From the NCBI GenBank assembly GCA_010356995.1, contig ML996705.1, positions 186,001-250,000 on the forward strand: 64,000 bases of DNA, read 5' to 3'. The stretch is from Trichodelitschia bisporula (lineage: Eukaryota > Ascomycota > Dothideomycetes > Phaeotrichales > Phaeotrichaceae). The notes under the pieces are model-generated. The model did no database searches. It saw nothing but the letters and a program-made list of their open reading frames with translations, and was not told the DNA's origin. How positions within the stretch are numbered: the first letter of the stretch is position 1; each line of letters begins with the position of its first letter. The position numbers were made by a program, and so were the translations under genes. Of this stretch, positions 53,589-64,000 are shown one piece after another.

Positions 53589-55331
53589 ATGAAGATGGGT
53601 GCAGAAACCACATCAAGCGCGGCCGTTCAGGCGTTAGGTAGTATGTGATAGTGCTTGCTTCTGGCAATCCACCTGACAAGGCCAGATTCCGACGACGACG
53701 GAACGGACTCAGAGCTTCACACCTTCGAGGTAACTAAACCTACATGAAGACTCAACGTGCTAATCTCGAAGGTGTCTTTTGATGAAGCAGGCATCCGTAG
53801 GCGCAAGTCTTCACTCGTGGCGAGCACCCGGCCTCAAGGTCGCCACCCCCAGCACCTCACGAACTGCTTTGTCCACCAGCTTCTTGGCGAGTTCGGGGAG
53901 GAAGGCAACCGCACGCCCATCGTCGACCTGCCGTCGGCTAGCCAAATAATAGACAAGATGCCACTTGAGCCTTTGAACCAGCATGCCCCTACTCAGTCAA
54001 GGCTTTTGACCAAGCAACAACTTTCGGACATGTCGCTCGGCATCCGCGAACTCTCCAAGAAGCTGGCGCATATGAAGCTGAAGCCGAAGGTGCGGAACAT
54101 CTTCTTGCTCACCAAGATCCACGATGATACCCTGGTTGAACACACCCGAGAGCTTTCGGAGTGGCTACTGAAGTCGAGTCCGGCTTATAACGTGTATGCT
54201 TTCTTGGGACAACTTTGGTACCCTTTCTGACTTGGCCCAGCTACGTCGAGGACTCGTACGAGCACAATCCATTGTACAACTATCAAGAGATCCTGGCGAG
54301 CGACCCGTCTTTTACTGGGCGGCTTCGATTCTGGGATGTCGAGCTCTGCCGTAAAAAGCCTCAGACATTCGACATTGTCATTGCCGTAAGCGAAACCCCT
54401 TTCCCTTTTGAAAGTGTGTAACCGTAGTTCAGCTCGGTGGAGATGGCACGGTACTGTACGCCAGTTGGCTATTCCAGCGCGTCGTGCCGCCCGTCCTCTC
54501 CTTCGCCATGGGTTCCCTCGGCTTCCTCACCAAGTTCGACTTCCAGGGCTACCAAGAAACCCTCACGCGGATGTTCAACGATGGCTTCCTGGCTAACGTG
54601 CGTCTGCGCCTCGAAGTGACCGTCATGAGGAGCCAAAGGCCGAATAAAAAGCGGGATCTGGTGGAGGAGTTAATTGGAGAAGAATGCGAAGACGATACCA
54701 CTCACCGGCCAGGAGAAACGTATAACATCCTAAACGAGGTCGTAATAGACCGCGGACCGAATCCTAGTGAGTGTGCTTCATCATCAGTACGGCCAGACTC
54801 TGACCTCGGCAGCCATGTCCACCATTGAGGTCTTCGGCGACAACGAGCACTTCACCACCATGCAAGCAGATGGGATATGCGTCGCCACGCCCACCGGCTC
54901 GACCGCGTATAACATGGCAGCCGGAGGCTCGCTCTGCCACCCGGACAACCCCATCATTCTCCTCACAGCCATATGCGCACACACACTGTCCTTCCGCCCA
55001 GTAATCCTCCCCGACACGATGGTGCTCCGCGTCGGCGTGCCCTACGACGCACGAACAGGGTCGTGGGCCAGCTTTGACGGCAGAAAGCGGTGAGTTTACA
55101 TTCAAGCCTCATTTCAGTTCGCGTCTCGCTGATTTGCGCAAAAGCGTCGAGCTGCACCCCGGCGACTATGTCACCATCTCCGCGTCTCGCTATCCATTCC
55201 CCTCCGTGCTTCCACTTGACCGTAAGAAGGACGCGTGGATTGACAGTCTGAGTCGGACGTTGAATTGGAACTCGCGACAGCGGCAGAAGGCTTGGGTGGA
55301 GGGAGGCAAGGCGGACGGGGCTCAGCCTTGA
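53589..55331 (+). CDS. NAD(+) kinase (ATP-NAD kinase, Utr1/Pos5 family)
   Basis: Seven exons: 53589-53640, 53686-53729, 53772-54193, 54241-54385, 54433-54766, 54813-55089 and 55145-55331; introns of 42-55 nt, all phase-consistent, give 486 residues. The catalytic GGDGT is at 223-227, formed right after intron 4 ([15 protein letters not shown]), followed by [12 protein letters not shown]. The second signature, [17 protein letters not shown], is at 357-373, with [14 protein letters not shown] before it. The enzyme phosphorylates NAD+ with ATP to NADP+, the only route to NADP(H). No clear mitochondrial presequence, so it is more Utr1-like (cytosolic) than Pos5-like. The first intron has two possible donors 3 nt apart; the stronger GTATGT was chosen. 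Confidence 0.92.
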
Positions 55332-58300
55332 GCGGGTTAGTTTTCACCGGGCGCCAACGGGTGCTTCCGTGCCGCGTTCGCCGTGTTCTACGTTTCTTTT
55401 TATTTGCATAGCCACGGGCTCCTGGATACGAGATGTCTCACTGGTTTGGAAGGGCGGGAGCCTGGATCGTGGGGAGAGTTTGTTGCTTTTTCAGGCGCGA
55501 ACATGGGATTGGGCGTTGTGGGTGAGCGTGATGCGGGGGTCACTTGACAAGGGAGTGAGGACTGGATGGATGCCCGATTCTCATTAGGTATCTGGAGGGT
55601 AGGTTTAGCGGAAGGATCACAGCGTGGGATGTCGGAAGGAGGCGTGTGGGAGTTTTCAGGTAGATTCTCTGGGTGCTCGGATGTCATGTCGCATCACCGT
55701 CAACTCACCGATCAGTATTGCATCCAAAAAAAAAAATTCATATCCATAAAGCCTCACGCCGTTAGGCTACGTGCTAGGCAATTGTGACGATTGGCATACC
55801 GGCGCCACTGGCATGCTGCCGAGCTGAAGAGACTGCTCTCGAGACCGCCATACCCGAATCGGGGATCTAATGAGCAGCCGTGACACGTGACGTACATCCA
55901 TCTAAAGCGGGAAGTATCAAGCATCGCCAAAGACGTCATCAGCCTGCAGATCAAGTCTCTGCGCCCATCCATCCATTCCCAGCCGCGCCTGATCACAGCG
56001 TTCCCAAAAACACAAAGATCCGAAACCGCAAAACGTGAGCATCGGTCACTGCTCCGGCCCTGCAAGGCCGTGGGACCTGCGCTGCGGCTCGAATTCCAGG
56101 CGGACGGTAACCTAACCTAGCCGTGCGTGGTTTGGCCCGAAAGCCATTGATGCGAGTTAACAGCCGATATCGAGCAAACGCCGATGCAGAGATATCCCGG
56201 CGTTCGGCGGGTTCCTTGTGCGCTGAACGCGCTCTTTTGTGAGGCTCGGTCGCGTGGAATGCCGTTTCGAGTCTGGCTTTTCGAAGCTGGTATCGCAGTC
56301 GAGAAGGGTGATCCCAGAATCCAAGTCCAAACGGCGTCCAGTGGCGATAGGGCTAGAGGCGCATCGGCACACCCCCAGTGGCGGACCGGTTTGATGAAAC
56401 GCAGTAATGAAATGGCATTCCCCAAAAGGCGAGACGTCGGGAAGTTTGCTAGGATGTCGGATTCATCGGAGGATCGTTCCCTAAACGGCCGCATATGCTC
56501 CCGAAGGAGTGTAGATCCGCAATTCGGGGGCGGGGTGCTAGTTCTAGTGTCGGGGATGGTAAGTGTTCTCGGAAGATGGCGTTCCCGGTGCCTGAATGAC
56601 TGACGCCGCTGGGGATTTTTGCTTCTGGTAGAGATGGCGGAGGCGGACTCGTCGCCGTGATCTGATGAAGAAGTTGCGACGGGTGGCGATCGGCACTAAC
56701 CGCACAGATGGGTGGTCTTATCTGATGCGGGATCCGCGCTCGGTCCACGCAAGGCAACGGCGGAAGCAGATTCTGCAAACACAGGGCGGTTGTACGACGC
56801 GAGCTTCACATTCGGCATTAGTCGCCTATATCGAACAAGCGTGAGAATGAGGGTATCTCCGCTGCTGCCTCTCGTGGACGACGCCGTTCCCCGGATACTG
56901 CGCGCCCTTCCATGCTTGTACTTCGCCGTTATATGCCAGGGGAAGGAATATCGTAACCCCGCGCCTAATCCAATGCCCAAAACCGGGCCGCCATACAATC
57001 CCCGGCTATCTAGAATCTGCTTACTCGATTCCAACATCCAGCCTCTTGCCTTGCAGACCCGGGCCGCACGACGGGGTTCTGACCGCCTCCACGCATTCTC
57101 GACCGTTAGGGCAGGCAATTCTGGGCCTGGGACCTTGCAATCAGCCTTGCAAAACCACATCGCTCTCTGTCTGGGTGAAAATTTTTCTCGCATGTGCGCG
57201 GCTGTTTTGGGGAGGGGGATGGGCTGGGCTAACGGTTGGATGGTCCTTTGGTCCCTGATGTGAGATGCTCGGTCAGGGGTCCTCGTATTTCTGAATCCTG
57301 TGAGGCACCGATGCACAGATGCTGATGTGGGCGCGCGTCCCGCGTGAGCAGTGCGTAGAGATGCGCTGGCGCCGTTGGGGGTGACTTGGGTTCTGGGCGT
57401 TGTGCTTACCGGTACATCGTTGTAAGCATTTCGATGCTCGTGCTCACAGTCCACGGCCCACAACGACTGTTAATGACGCCCCATATTCGGGGAACAGGTC
57501 GCAGCCCCGACTCGGAAAAAGAGAAGAGAAAAGATATCTTCAGCGGTTACGGCGTCGCGACCCTTAACGCCTTGATTGAAGTTCCCGTGGAGGCTGAGGA
57601 GTGGGGTTGTGATTGTGGAGTTTTCCGCGTCGGCTCGTCTGCACGCTCCGTCCCGCGTGTGGGTGCGGCTGGAATGTGGGGTGGGTGTGTGGGCTGAGTC
57701 CGGGAGGGTGGATCATCGCATCGGGCTGGGGATCGACGTGTTGACACGTCTGTCCACATCTCCATTGACGTTGGTAATGCGTGGAGTGCAGATTGTGGAG
57801 TGTGGAGTGCGGATCTCGTGCTACGGAAGAACTGCAGAGCGCTCCTTCCACGGTATCACCACTGCAGAGAACAGCATCCAACCTCCGGACCCCATCCAAC
57901 ATCAGCGACTTGCAGCGTCCAAGGTACAGTGCCCGCCGGTGTGCGTGTTGGGCGACGTGCAGCTGCACTCCTATCCCCGCTATTCTGCTGCTGCATTCTG
58001 GGGAAGCTGGCCTACGGAAGCCAATGCGTTGCATGGCGGTTGGAGGCGCCGAATGAGGTGCGATTCAATGAGGCCATGAGCCGATTATCCCCTTTATATT
58101 TTGCGCCTTACAGTAGCTTCAAAGTATCACTTCAGCTAAAAGCCTATCTAGCGATACTCCCCCTCAGTCTCGCCTCGAAGAATGCCGCACTGCCGCACCT
58201 CCCTCCCCTCCGTATCCAAGGCTTTACCGTATGCGGCCAAGAATACGTCCCTGGCCGGGCTCGCATCCATTGGCTGGTAGAAAGTGCTCTGCATCTACGG

Positions 58301-59399
58301 TAGAGCCGGCGGCCAAGTGGTGCCCGCATTTTCGCAGAGGTGAAGATCGATCACTGCGATCCTGTCAAACAAGCTTCGGTACGCGCGCTGGCCATTGCAG
58401 GGCGCATCCCTCCTCCTTACGCAACTCGCCGGTTTCACGGAATTACCTGCCCACCCCTCTCTGAGCCCTGCTGTGCCCTGCCGGTCCAGGGCCTACGACG
58501 AGCTGTCGCCGGGCTCATCTGCTTCGCCGGTCCTACCCCTCATCCTTCTCGTCGCTCTTCCTTCCGCGTCGCACCGGGTTGTCACTGTTTCAGCAAAAGG
58601 TGACAAACTGCTCTGTCTCTCCCTTCGAGCTGCCCCTGGACGCTGACATGCCAGTCGGGAGAATGCGGGAAGGAGTCGCCTGGCGACGCACGACATGATA
58701 GCCGCTGCCGCCGGGCGCCTATCCGTGCCCAATGTCAGCGATGAATGTCACTCGCCGACGCCGCCGCCGAGGTGCCCAGGCCGACGGGCTCTAGGCCCTC
58801 ATCGCGTTAATTTATGTCGACGCCAGGGCGACGGGCAAGCCTGGAAGGATCGTGAGAGGACGGAACGGCACTGTACGTTGTTGTATGCTTTCGTGTCTTT
58901 GAAACCTGGAGACGGAATGCTCATTATTTCCACCTGCCTGTGACCGTAAATTGCGGATGTTATTCATAGGTGCCTGCACGCTTCGAGAGCCTTACATATC
59001 CGGGGTGCAGAAGAGATATCCCACTAACCAGAGCGAAAGCCAAATTTTCTGCGCAGGCATTGGCCATGGGGCTGGGCTCACGCTACGGCCCCAGTCAGAT
59101 GAGCTGGCTCCCGGAAATGGCTGGTGATGATGGTGGGGAGGTGGTGAGGGGTGGAGGGGGTGAAGCACTGAAGCAAACTGGTGGACAGGTGGAACAAGAA
59201 GCCACAACGAAAACATCATCGCGCATCCATCATCATCACTGGTGGCCGCAACTCCACACTCCTTATTCCCTACCGTATTCCTCAAGCCTTTCTTCCACCC
59301 CCCTTCATCGGTGGACGGCAAATGCCCCCCTTCGGGCTGCTTCTCATCCGCAGCCTCAGCCAGTTGAACACGCCTCTCCAAGAAGCCCAGGCCAATAGC
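55332..59399. other. Gene-poor region, 4 kb
   Basis: No frame with a recognisable domain on either strand. Composition is irregular: a run of nine A at 55727, purine/pyrimidine-skewed stretches and several minor ATG frames of up to 255 codons whose composition (Arg/Pro/Ala/Ser) suggests shadows. It may hold noncoding transcripts, but nothing shows it directly. Confidence 0.45.
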
Positions 59400-59692
59400 C
59401 TAGTAACGTAATCCCCTCCCCCGCCTCGTCAACGCCTCCTCCGCCCTCTCACCCTCCACAAGCCCCCCCAGCCGATCAGGGGACCCCCCCATGTCGATTC
59501 GTGCATTGCGCTCCTCCACCCCCGCCCTTCTCCGCATTATCCGCTCAGGTGGTTCGGGCGCAGAACTGGGGCAAACACACAACGGAGCTAAGGATCTCGC
59601 TTGGGGCTGCCACTCTTCTGCTGCACAGGTCAAGTGCTCACCTGCTCATCCACATAGCCCTTCAATTCCTCCCCCAATTCCCTCCCCTCCAT
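59400..59692 (-). CDS. Possible small gene, two exons
   Basis: A short frame from ATG 59692 reads MEGRELGEELKGYVDEQ up to a clean GTGAGC donor. Downstream, a frame ending at the TAG at 59400 reads VEERNARIDMGGSPDRLGGL and VEGERAEEALTRRGRGLRY. Joining needs an intron of about 100-130 nt whose acceptor I cannot fix. The composition looks coding, but I recognise no family. Could be chance. Confidence 0.22.
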
Positions 59693-60266
59693 TTGACAAA
59701 ACCCAATCCAATCTAATCCAATCCAGTCCTGTCCTCCAACATCCAAGGCCGCTGCCGTCTGTCATCGCTGCGGGGAAACCCAGAAAACGCAGTTCCCGTT
59801 AGTCATTCTCACGGGAACTATTCGCCCCCCAACTCCTCACATCCCCCATCAAGGCCAACACCACATCTTCTCCGCTCGCCCCGCCCCGCCCCTCCGCAAA
59901 ACCGCGTGCCCGTTACCCATTTCCGGCCATCTGCAGGTCTGTGCTCCAGGCACTCAGCAATCCCCATCCCTGCTGCCCCTCCCGCCGTGCCCCGAGCCGC
60001 CGTAACGAAACACAATGTCGCCCTGCTGCTGGCTGTAACACGACGGGGCACGCCGTATAACAACCACGGCTCCGACGCCGACCGACGTTACCTTCCTGGC
60101 TTTCCCTTCACCCGGACCTCTGCTTCTCGGAATCGGGAACCAACCGGCGAACAACGCCATATCCAGCCTAACGGCCCGGATATCAGAACCTGCGTCGCCT
60201 GATCCGCACACCTCACCTTAACTCGCCATCACCCTCACAATGCGCACCCACCCACCGTAATCACGC
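59693..60266. other. Intergenic region
   Basis: 574 bases upstream of the 60.3-kb gene. Pyrimidine-rich; a caatccaatctaatccaatcc-like repeat precedes it at about 59703. No gene seen. Confidence 0.5.
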
Positions 60267-61109
60267 ATGGCCGCGCCCACCTCCCCACCACCAACAACAC
60301 CAACTACCTCACAACCCCCCTCGACACCCACCATGCTCCTCCCCCCCCCCTACAAATTCACCTCCCCCACCCCCCTCCCCCCCCACACCCTCCCCCTCTT
60401 CACCTCGCCCCCTCTTCCCCCACCCATCAAAAACCGCAAACGCCCCCGCCCCACCAGCGACATCGACGGCGCCCTCGCTCCCTTCGGCAAAAAAAAGCGC
60501 CGCCTCCGCCTCCTCCTCATAACCTCGCGCCTCTCCCGTCCCTTCTCAACCCCCGCCTCACACTGCGCCGACCGCGGCTCCTCGCGCATCGCCGTCTGGG
60601 CCCGGCAACGACGGCTCGCAGCGCATGGCGAGCCCAGGGCCGCGCTGCGGCGGGCAGCGGTGTTGAATAGTGCGCGGAGGGCGGATCCGGCGTTCGCCCC
60701 TCAACCACCGGCGCCAGAGAAGGAGGAGGATGAGGGGCGTCCGGCTGAGGTGCCGAAGAGGAGGGAACGATTACCGCCTAGTCCGCTGGGGTTGAGTAAT
60801 TATGCTGCGTTGGATGAGGATGATTATGCGCCGTGGTACTGGGGGGATGAAGAGGAGGATGAGCAGGCGGGAGGACGGTGCGAGGGGCCGGGCGGGGAGA
60901 GAGTGTACTCTGATTTTAATTTCTTTGATCCGTTGAGGCAGGAGGAGGATGAGGATGAGGATGATGATGCGATGGAGGGGGCGAGTGGCGGGGCGGTGAA
61001 GGGGACGGTGCTGGATACGGCGCGGAGACCACCGAGTCCGCCGGATGAGATGGAGATTGAGAGGGAGAGGGAACGGCAGAAGGAGGTTTCGTTTGTGCGG
61101 TTCGATTAG
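60267..61109 (+). CDS. Conserved fungal protein of unknown function
   Basis: Single exon, 280 residues. The first ~70 residues are Pro/Thr-rich. A conserved core starts at FGKKKRRLRLLLITSRLSRP FSTPA, then DRGSSRIAVWARQRRL and a helix with LRRAAVLNSARR; then PPSPLGLSNYAALDEDD, followed by an acidic, disordered half with YSDFNFFDP and Asp/Glu runs. The order of a basic KKRRLRL(T/L)L(V/I)TSRLSRPF block, an SSxIAVWA block and PLGxSNY is shared by a fungal family I know only as hypothetical. The basic cluster could be a nuclear signal. No enzymatic motif. Confidence 0.65.
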   Translation: MAAPTSPPPTTPTTSQPPSTPTMLLPPPYKFTSPTPLPPHTLPLFTSPPLPPPIKNRKRPRPTSDIDGALAPFGKKKRRLRLLLITSRLSRPFSTPASHCADRGSSRIAVWARQRRLAAHGEPRAALRRAAVLNSARRADPAFAPQPPAPEKEEDEGRPAEVPKRRERLPPSPLGLSNYAALDEDDYAPWYWGDEEEDEQAGGRCEGPGGERVYSDFNFFDPLRQEEDEDEDDDAMEGASGGAVKGTVLDTARRPPSPPDEMEIERERERQKEVSFVRFD

Positions 61110-62054
61110 CGGGTGGGGCGGACGGGACGGTCCGACACTCAGGGTTCTCCGCGGTGGACCCTTTTCTTACCGCGCGGGACGACCCGGCGGTGTGCGCACA
61201 TCCATATCCACATCTGACTCAGGACGGCATTTCCATTTCAACATCCGGCGCCGGGGATCTCAGGGAAACCAAAAACAAGGAGCAAGGCGGGCGGGGGAAA
61301 GACCAAAAGGGCGCGACGCTGGCGGATCATCATCATCATCATCACTTCCTTTACATCTTTAACATATTCCCTCTCATGCGCTCTGGGAAAGGAATCGGGG
61401 AAACGGGCAACGGGCGGATCATTTGCAAGAGGCGAGCATTTTTGCGTTACGGGCGACAGGCGACGGCGGATCGCTTTGGTTTCTTTCTTTTGCGCGTCAT
61501 GGGACTCGGACATGGAATGGGCGGAATCTGCATGTCTGGTTTGGCTTTCCCTTACGGGCTATGGGCAACGTATTCTGTGGCTTTGGACGTTGCGTGCTGT
61601 GTAGGCTCAGCGAGAGCTCTGGCTGTCAGTTTTGACGGCGATTCGTAGGCAATGGATTGATACCTGCTACCAGTTTTCGTGTAGAAACTTAGCGGTTTAC
61701 CGCCGCCGAACCCAATGTATACGCCCTCCGCAGGCGACGCTTTTGTAGGCTCAGCAAGAGCCGAGCTGTCAGTTCATCGGCCGCACTCAGGCAACGGAAT
61801 TGATACCTTTTTAACCACTGCCCAGTGCCCCATGCGGGCCAGACGTATAAACGCAGCACCGCCGAACCTCATGTACAAGTCCTCTACACGCACCGCAAAC
61901 GCCAGAAATGCTGCAACGGGCGGGATGGCCCGACCGTCAACGCCTAACCCGGCCACAAAAGGGCCGAACACGGGACCTGCATACAGCACACGAAAAGAAT
62001 CCTTTTGAGCTCCGTCTCTATTACCGTATACCGCTTCCGGAAAACGTTACCCGT
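61110..62054. other. Intergenic region between convergent genes
   Basis: About 945 bases. A diverged duplication is visible: tttgtaggctcagcaagagc (61742-) resembles tgtgtaggctcagcgagagc at 61600, followed in both by a gctgtcagtt. No gene called. Confidence 0.5.
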
Positions 62055-63182
62055 CTATGGGATCTTGTCTTTCCGGCCGGTGAGAATGCGGTCCTCGAAG
62101 CGCCGCATCAGCTTGTTAGTTTGCTCCGCGAGACTGAGCGTCAGGATCTGTCCTCGTTAGAATAGTACGAGATGCTGGCGCTATGGCACCCACCGTATGT
62201 GGCAATATCCGCGCCAAATGCGCAAAGAAGCCCTTGTAGATAGCAAGCACGCCCTCCGTGCGCACAGTGCGGAAGAGGCAGTCAAACGCGCCCGAGTACA
62301 AATTGCCCGTCTGGTTGTACATGCGGCTCATGACCGTGTCAGGCGGGTGCATAACACAACACACGACAAAACCGCTCGCCGTGCTACTCGCCAGATGCAG
62401 CGCCGGGCCCTCCTTCATATCCAGGTGCTTGACGAGCTGGCGCTTGGCGAAGAAGTACGTCGGCAGCTGGACGGAGGAGCCGAACCCGGTCCGCACCATT
62501 GCTGGCCCTACGCCGCGGTACAAGCCGCGCACGCCCTCGCTCTTGTAGATCTGCCGAAGTCCGTCCCAGGCGTTGTGGTACGAGTGCTGCGTGCCCACGG
62601 GCAAGAAGGGGGAGTACGACTGCAGGCGCGTCTTAACGAGGAAGAAAGGCGATCCCGCGGCGGCGCCGAGGATGCCTGATGCGGCGCCGGAGAAGATGTT
62701 GATGCCGAAGGATTGCTTGTTTGGGTCGTTGTACAGCGTGGAGGTTATGGATGTGCGTAGCGGCTCGTAGAAGCCCAGACGGCAGCCGTTGAGGGTCATT
62801 TGGTAGATGTACTGTAAGGGTTAGGGGAGGGTACGCGATAGGTTGTGGAGGGGGCGTACCGCGCAGCTCAGGCCGCGCAGGAGTCCCGACAGGCCTTCAT
62901 TGCTGTAGATGACGCCCACGCCATGCAGCACGCCGCGATACAGCCGCTTTGTCTCCTGTTTGGATTGTAGCTCGCCCTGTAGCTGGAGTCTAGGCGGGGT
63001 CAGCAGGGGTGTTTGCGCCCGGGCACCGCGGGGCGTACCTGATCTTCACGGTCTCAAAGCTGTGTGTGACAGTCACGGCGCCGCAAGCGGCGATGCCACC
63101 GGCGATAAAGGCGCTGCAAATTGGTCAATCAGCGTTACGAGAGATCCGGAGCGTACTCCACGCACCCAATCGTCGTGGACAT
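62055..63182 (-). CDS. OAC1: Mitochondrial carrier, oxaloacetate transporter (OAC1)-like
   Basis: Five exons: 63182-63166, 63113-63039, 62989-62860, 62811-62194 and 62147-62055; introns of 52, 49, 48 and 46 nt, giving 310 residues. Three Solcar repeats are visible: FIAGGIAACGAVTVTHSFET VKIRLQLQGE with a following GxxxGL; FSGAASGILGAAAGSPFFLVKTRLQ; and ASSTASGFVVCCVMHPPDTVMSRMYNQ. Each has a Px(D/E)xx(K/R)-type signature, the first with Ser in place of Pro. The closest family is yeast Oac1 (oxaloacetate, sulfate and isopropylmalate transport across the inner membrane). The first exon is only 17 nt (MSTTI-G); an upstream TTGCAG acceptor-like site leaves room for another leader exon, but no upstream ATG is seen. 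Confidence 0.82.
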
Positions 63183-64000
63183 GGTCCCGAAGGGTCCGGC
63201 TGGAGGCGCCGGCGCAGACTGCGGGGTTGTGGCTGCTGCAATGGGAGGTGGGTGAAGAGTGGAGAGGATAGATGGAGAGGAGAGGGTAAGGAGTGGAGTG
63301 AAGGTTCTGTGGTGAATGGGTGAGATGCTGCGATATTGCTCACTGGAGCTAGTGGTCGGCCGAAGTCGGGGACTTTGCCCGGAGGTGGCTTCGTCAGGCA
63401 GCAAGGCATCAACACGGTTATGTAATATCCGAGCGGTCAATGTTTGCGCTACCGAACGCCTTGTGCAAGTCAATCGGAGTTTAGTTCTACATGCCATTCT
63501 TCAAACTTGCCGCTTCAATGGATTGATTCTAACTACAGCCGGATTCGCTAAAGGGGACAGCCGGTCTGGTATGTCCGTATGCGGCTTGCATTCCCGTCAA
63601 CCGGGATCGACTTCTAAGAAAAGCCCCAAACACTACGGGCTTGGTGTGAAGAGAAGAATCATCTCAAGAACCTGTTATTGGTGCCCTGATACACATGTCC
63701 GTAGGCATAATGAGCGAAGTGGCTATGCGAATTGGTTGTTCTGTCCCAATGCGGAGTTCAGTTGATGCCGCTGCGATGGTACCGAAAACCGGAATTCTGG
63801 TACAGCATGCTAAAGAGATGAAAAGGGGCTGGGCGTCATCCAGTCTTAAAGCTGTATCGTTATCAAAGCCATCTGAGTAGCTCAAGCAAGGCTGTGACAC
63901 TGTTCGTCTCAAACCCTCGTAAAAGTGAAGTCGGCGATAGTCACCTTTCCGGAGCATCTTTCCTCCATCCCCGGTCTCTTCCCAACTCATGTGAATTCGC
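63183..64000. other. Right-edge region
   Basis: The leader of the carrier gene (CT-rich, 63240-63310), then 600 bases without a recognised gene. A minus-strand frame from ATG 63990 (MSWEETGDGGKMLRKGDYRR, 108 codons) might belong to a gene, but no domain is visible. Confidence 0.4.

Noticed and set aside
55400-55687. 95-codon frame antisense to the region after NAD kinase
   Set aside because: Pro/Ser-rich, no homology known to me, overlaps a similarly open frame on the other strand.
56696-57463. 255-codon minus-strand frame
   Set aside because: No domain, no plausible promoter or splice structure, and Arg/Ala/Ser-rich composition like other chance frames here.
63664-63990. 108-codon frame at the right edge starting MSWEETGDGG
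   Set aside because: Start looks reasonable but no family is recognised and the window ends; not enough to call a gene.

Overview
This is nuclear DNA from a filamentous ascomycete (Pezizomycotina-type); species not identifiable by eye. The evidence is compact genes broken by short spliceosomal introns (mostly 42-55 nt, GT...CTAAC-like...AG), GC-rich coding sequence, two Zn2Cys6 regulators, and several families typical of these fungi. I recognised no tRNA or rRNA gene, CRISPR array or prokaryotic operon. All exon structures were built by hand from splice signals and frame continuity.

Layout. 0-6.2 kb: an ADF-H-type protein running off the left edge (-), an OHCU decarboxylase (+) and a short Sec2-domain protein (-). 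9-11.4 kb: a large ATF/CREB-like bZIP factor (+). 15.5-18.7 kb: thioredoxin and Mkt1 (both +). 19.7 kb: a 27-residue metallothionein (-) behind a TATA box. 21.7-29.5 kb, the densest block: a conserved lipocalin-like protein (+), an HSL-type alpha/beta hydrolase (-), a magnesium-chelatase-like protein (-) divergent from a KduD-like SDR (+), a GFA-domain protein (-) and a C2H2 factor (-). 31.6-32.8 kb: a DDR48-like protein with a tandem-repeat exon (-). 34.6-36 kb: an F-box protein (+). 37-43 kb: disordered proteins on the minus strand, two of which (39.3 and 42.2 kb) are paralogues I cannot match to a known family. 43.8-44.5 kb: a broken frame resembling a Copia gag. 44.9-50.3 kb: two Zn2Cys6 regulators (-), the second Upc2-like. 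51-55.3 kb: a putative GPI-anchored protein (-), a DUF4211-like protein (+) and an NAD kinase (+). 55.3-60.3 kb is gene-poor. 60.3-61.1 kb: a conserved fungal protein of unknown function. 62-63.2 kb: a mitochondrial oxaloacetate-type carrier (-).

The genes do not form one pathway. There are housekeeping metabolic genes (NAD kinase, carrier, OHCU decarboxylase, thioredoxin), growth and trafficking genes (Sec2 domain, ADF-H), and a stress-associated set (metallothionein, DDR48-like, bZIP, thioredoxin). No secondary-metabolite backbone enzyme (PKS, NRPS, terpene synthase) is visible. The most unusual material is the DDR48-like repeat exon, the paralogous disordered pair with a minisatellite beside one copy, the miniature metallothionein with an alternative intron, and a frame break in the chelatase-like gene.
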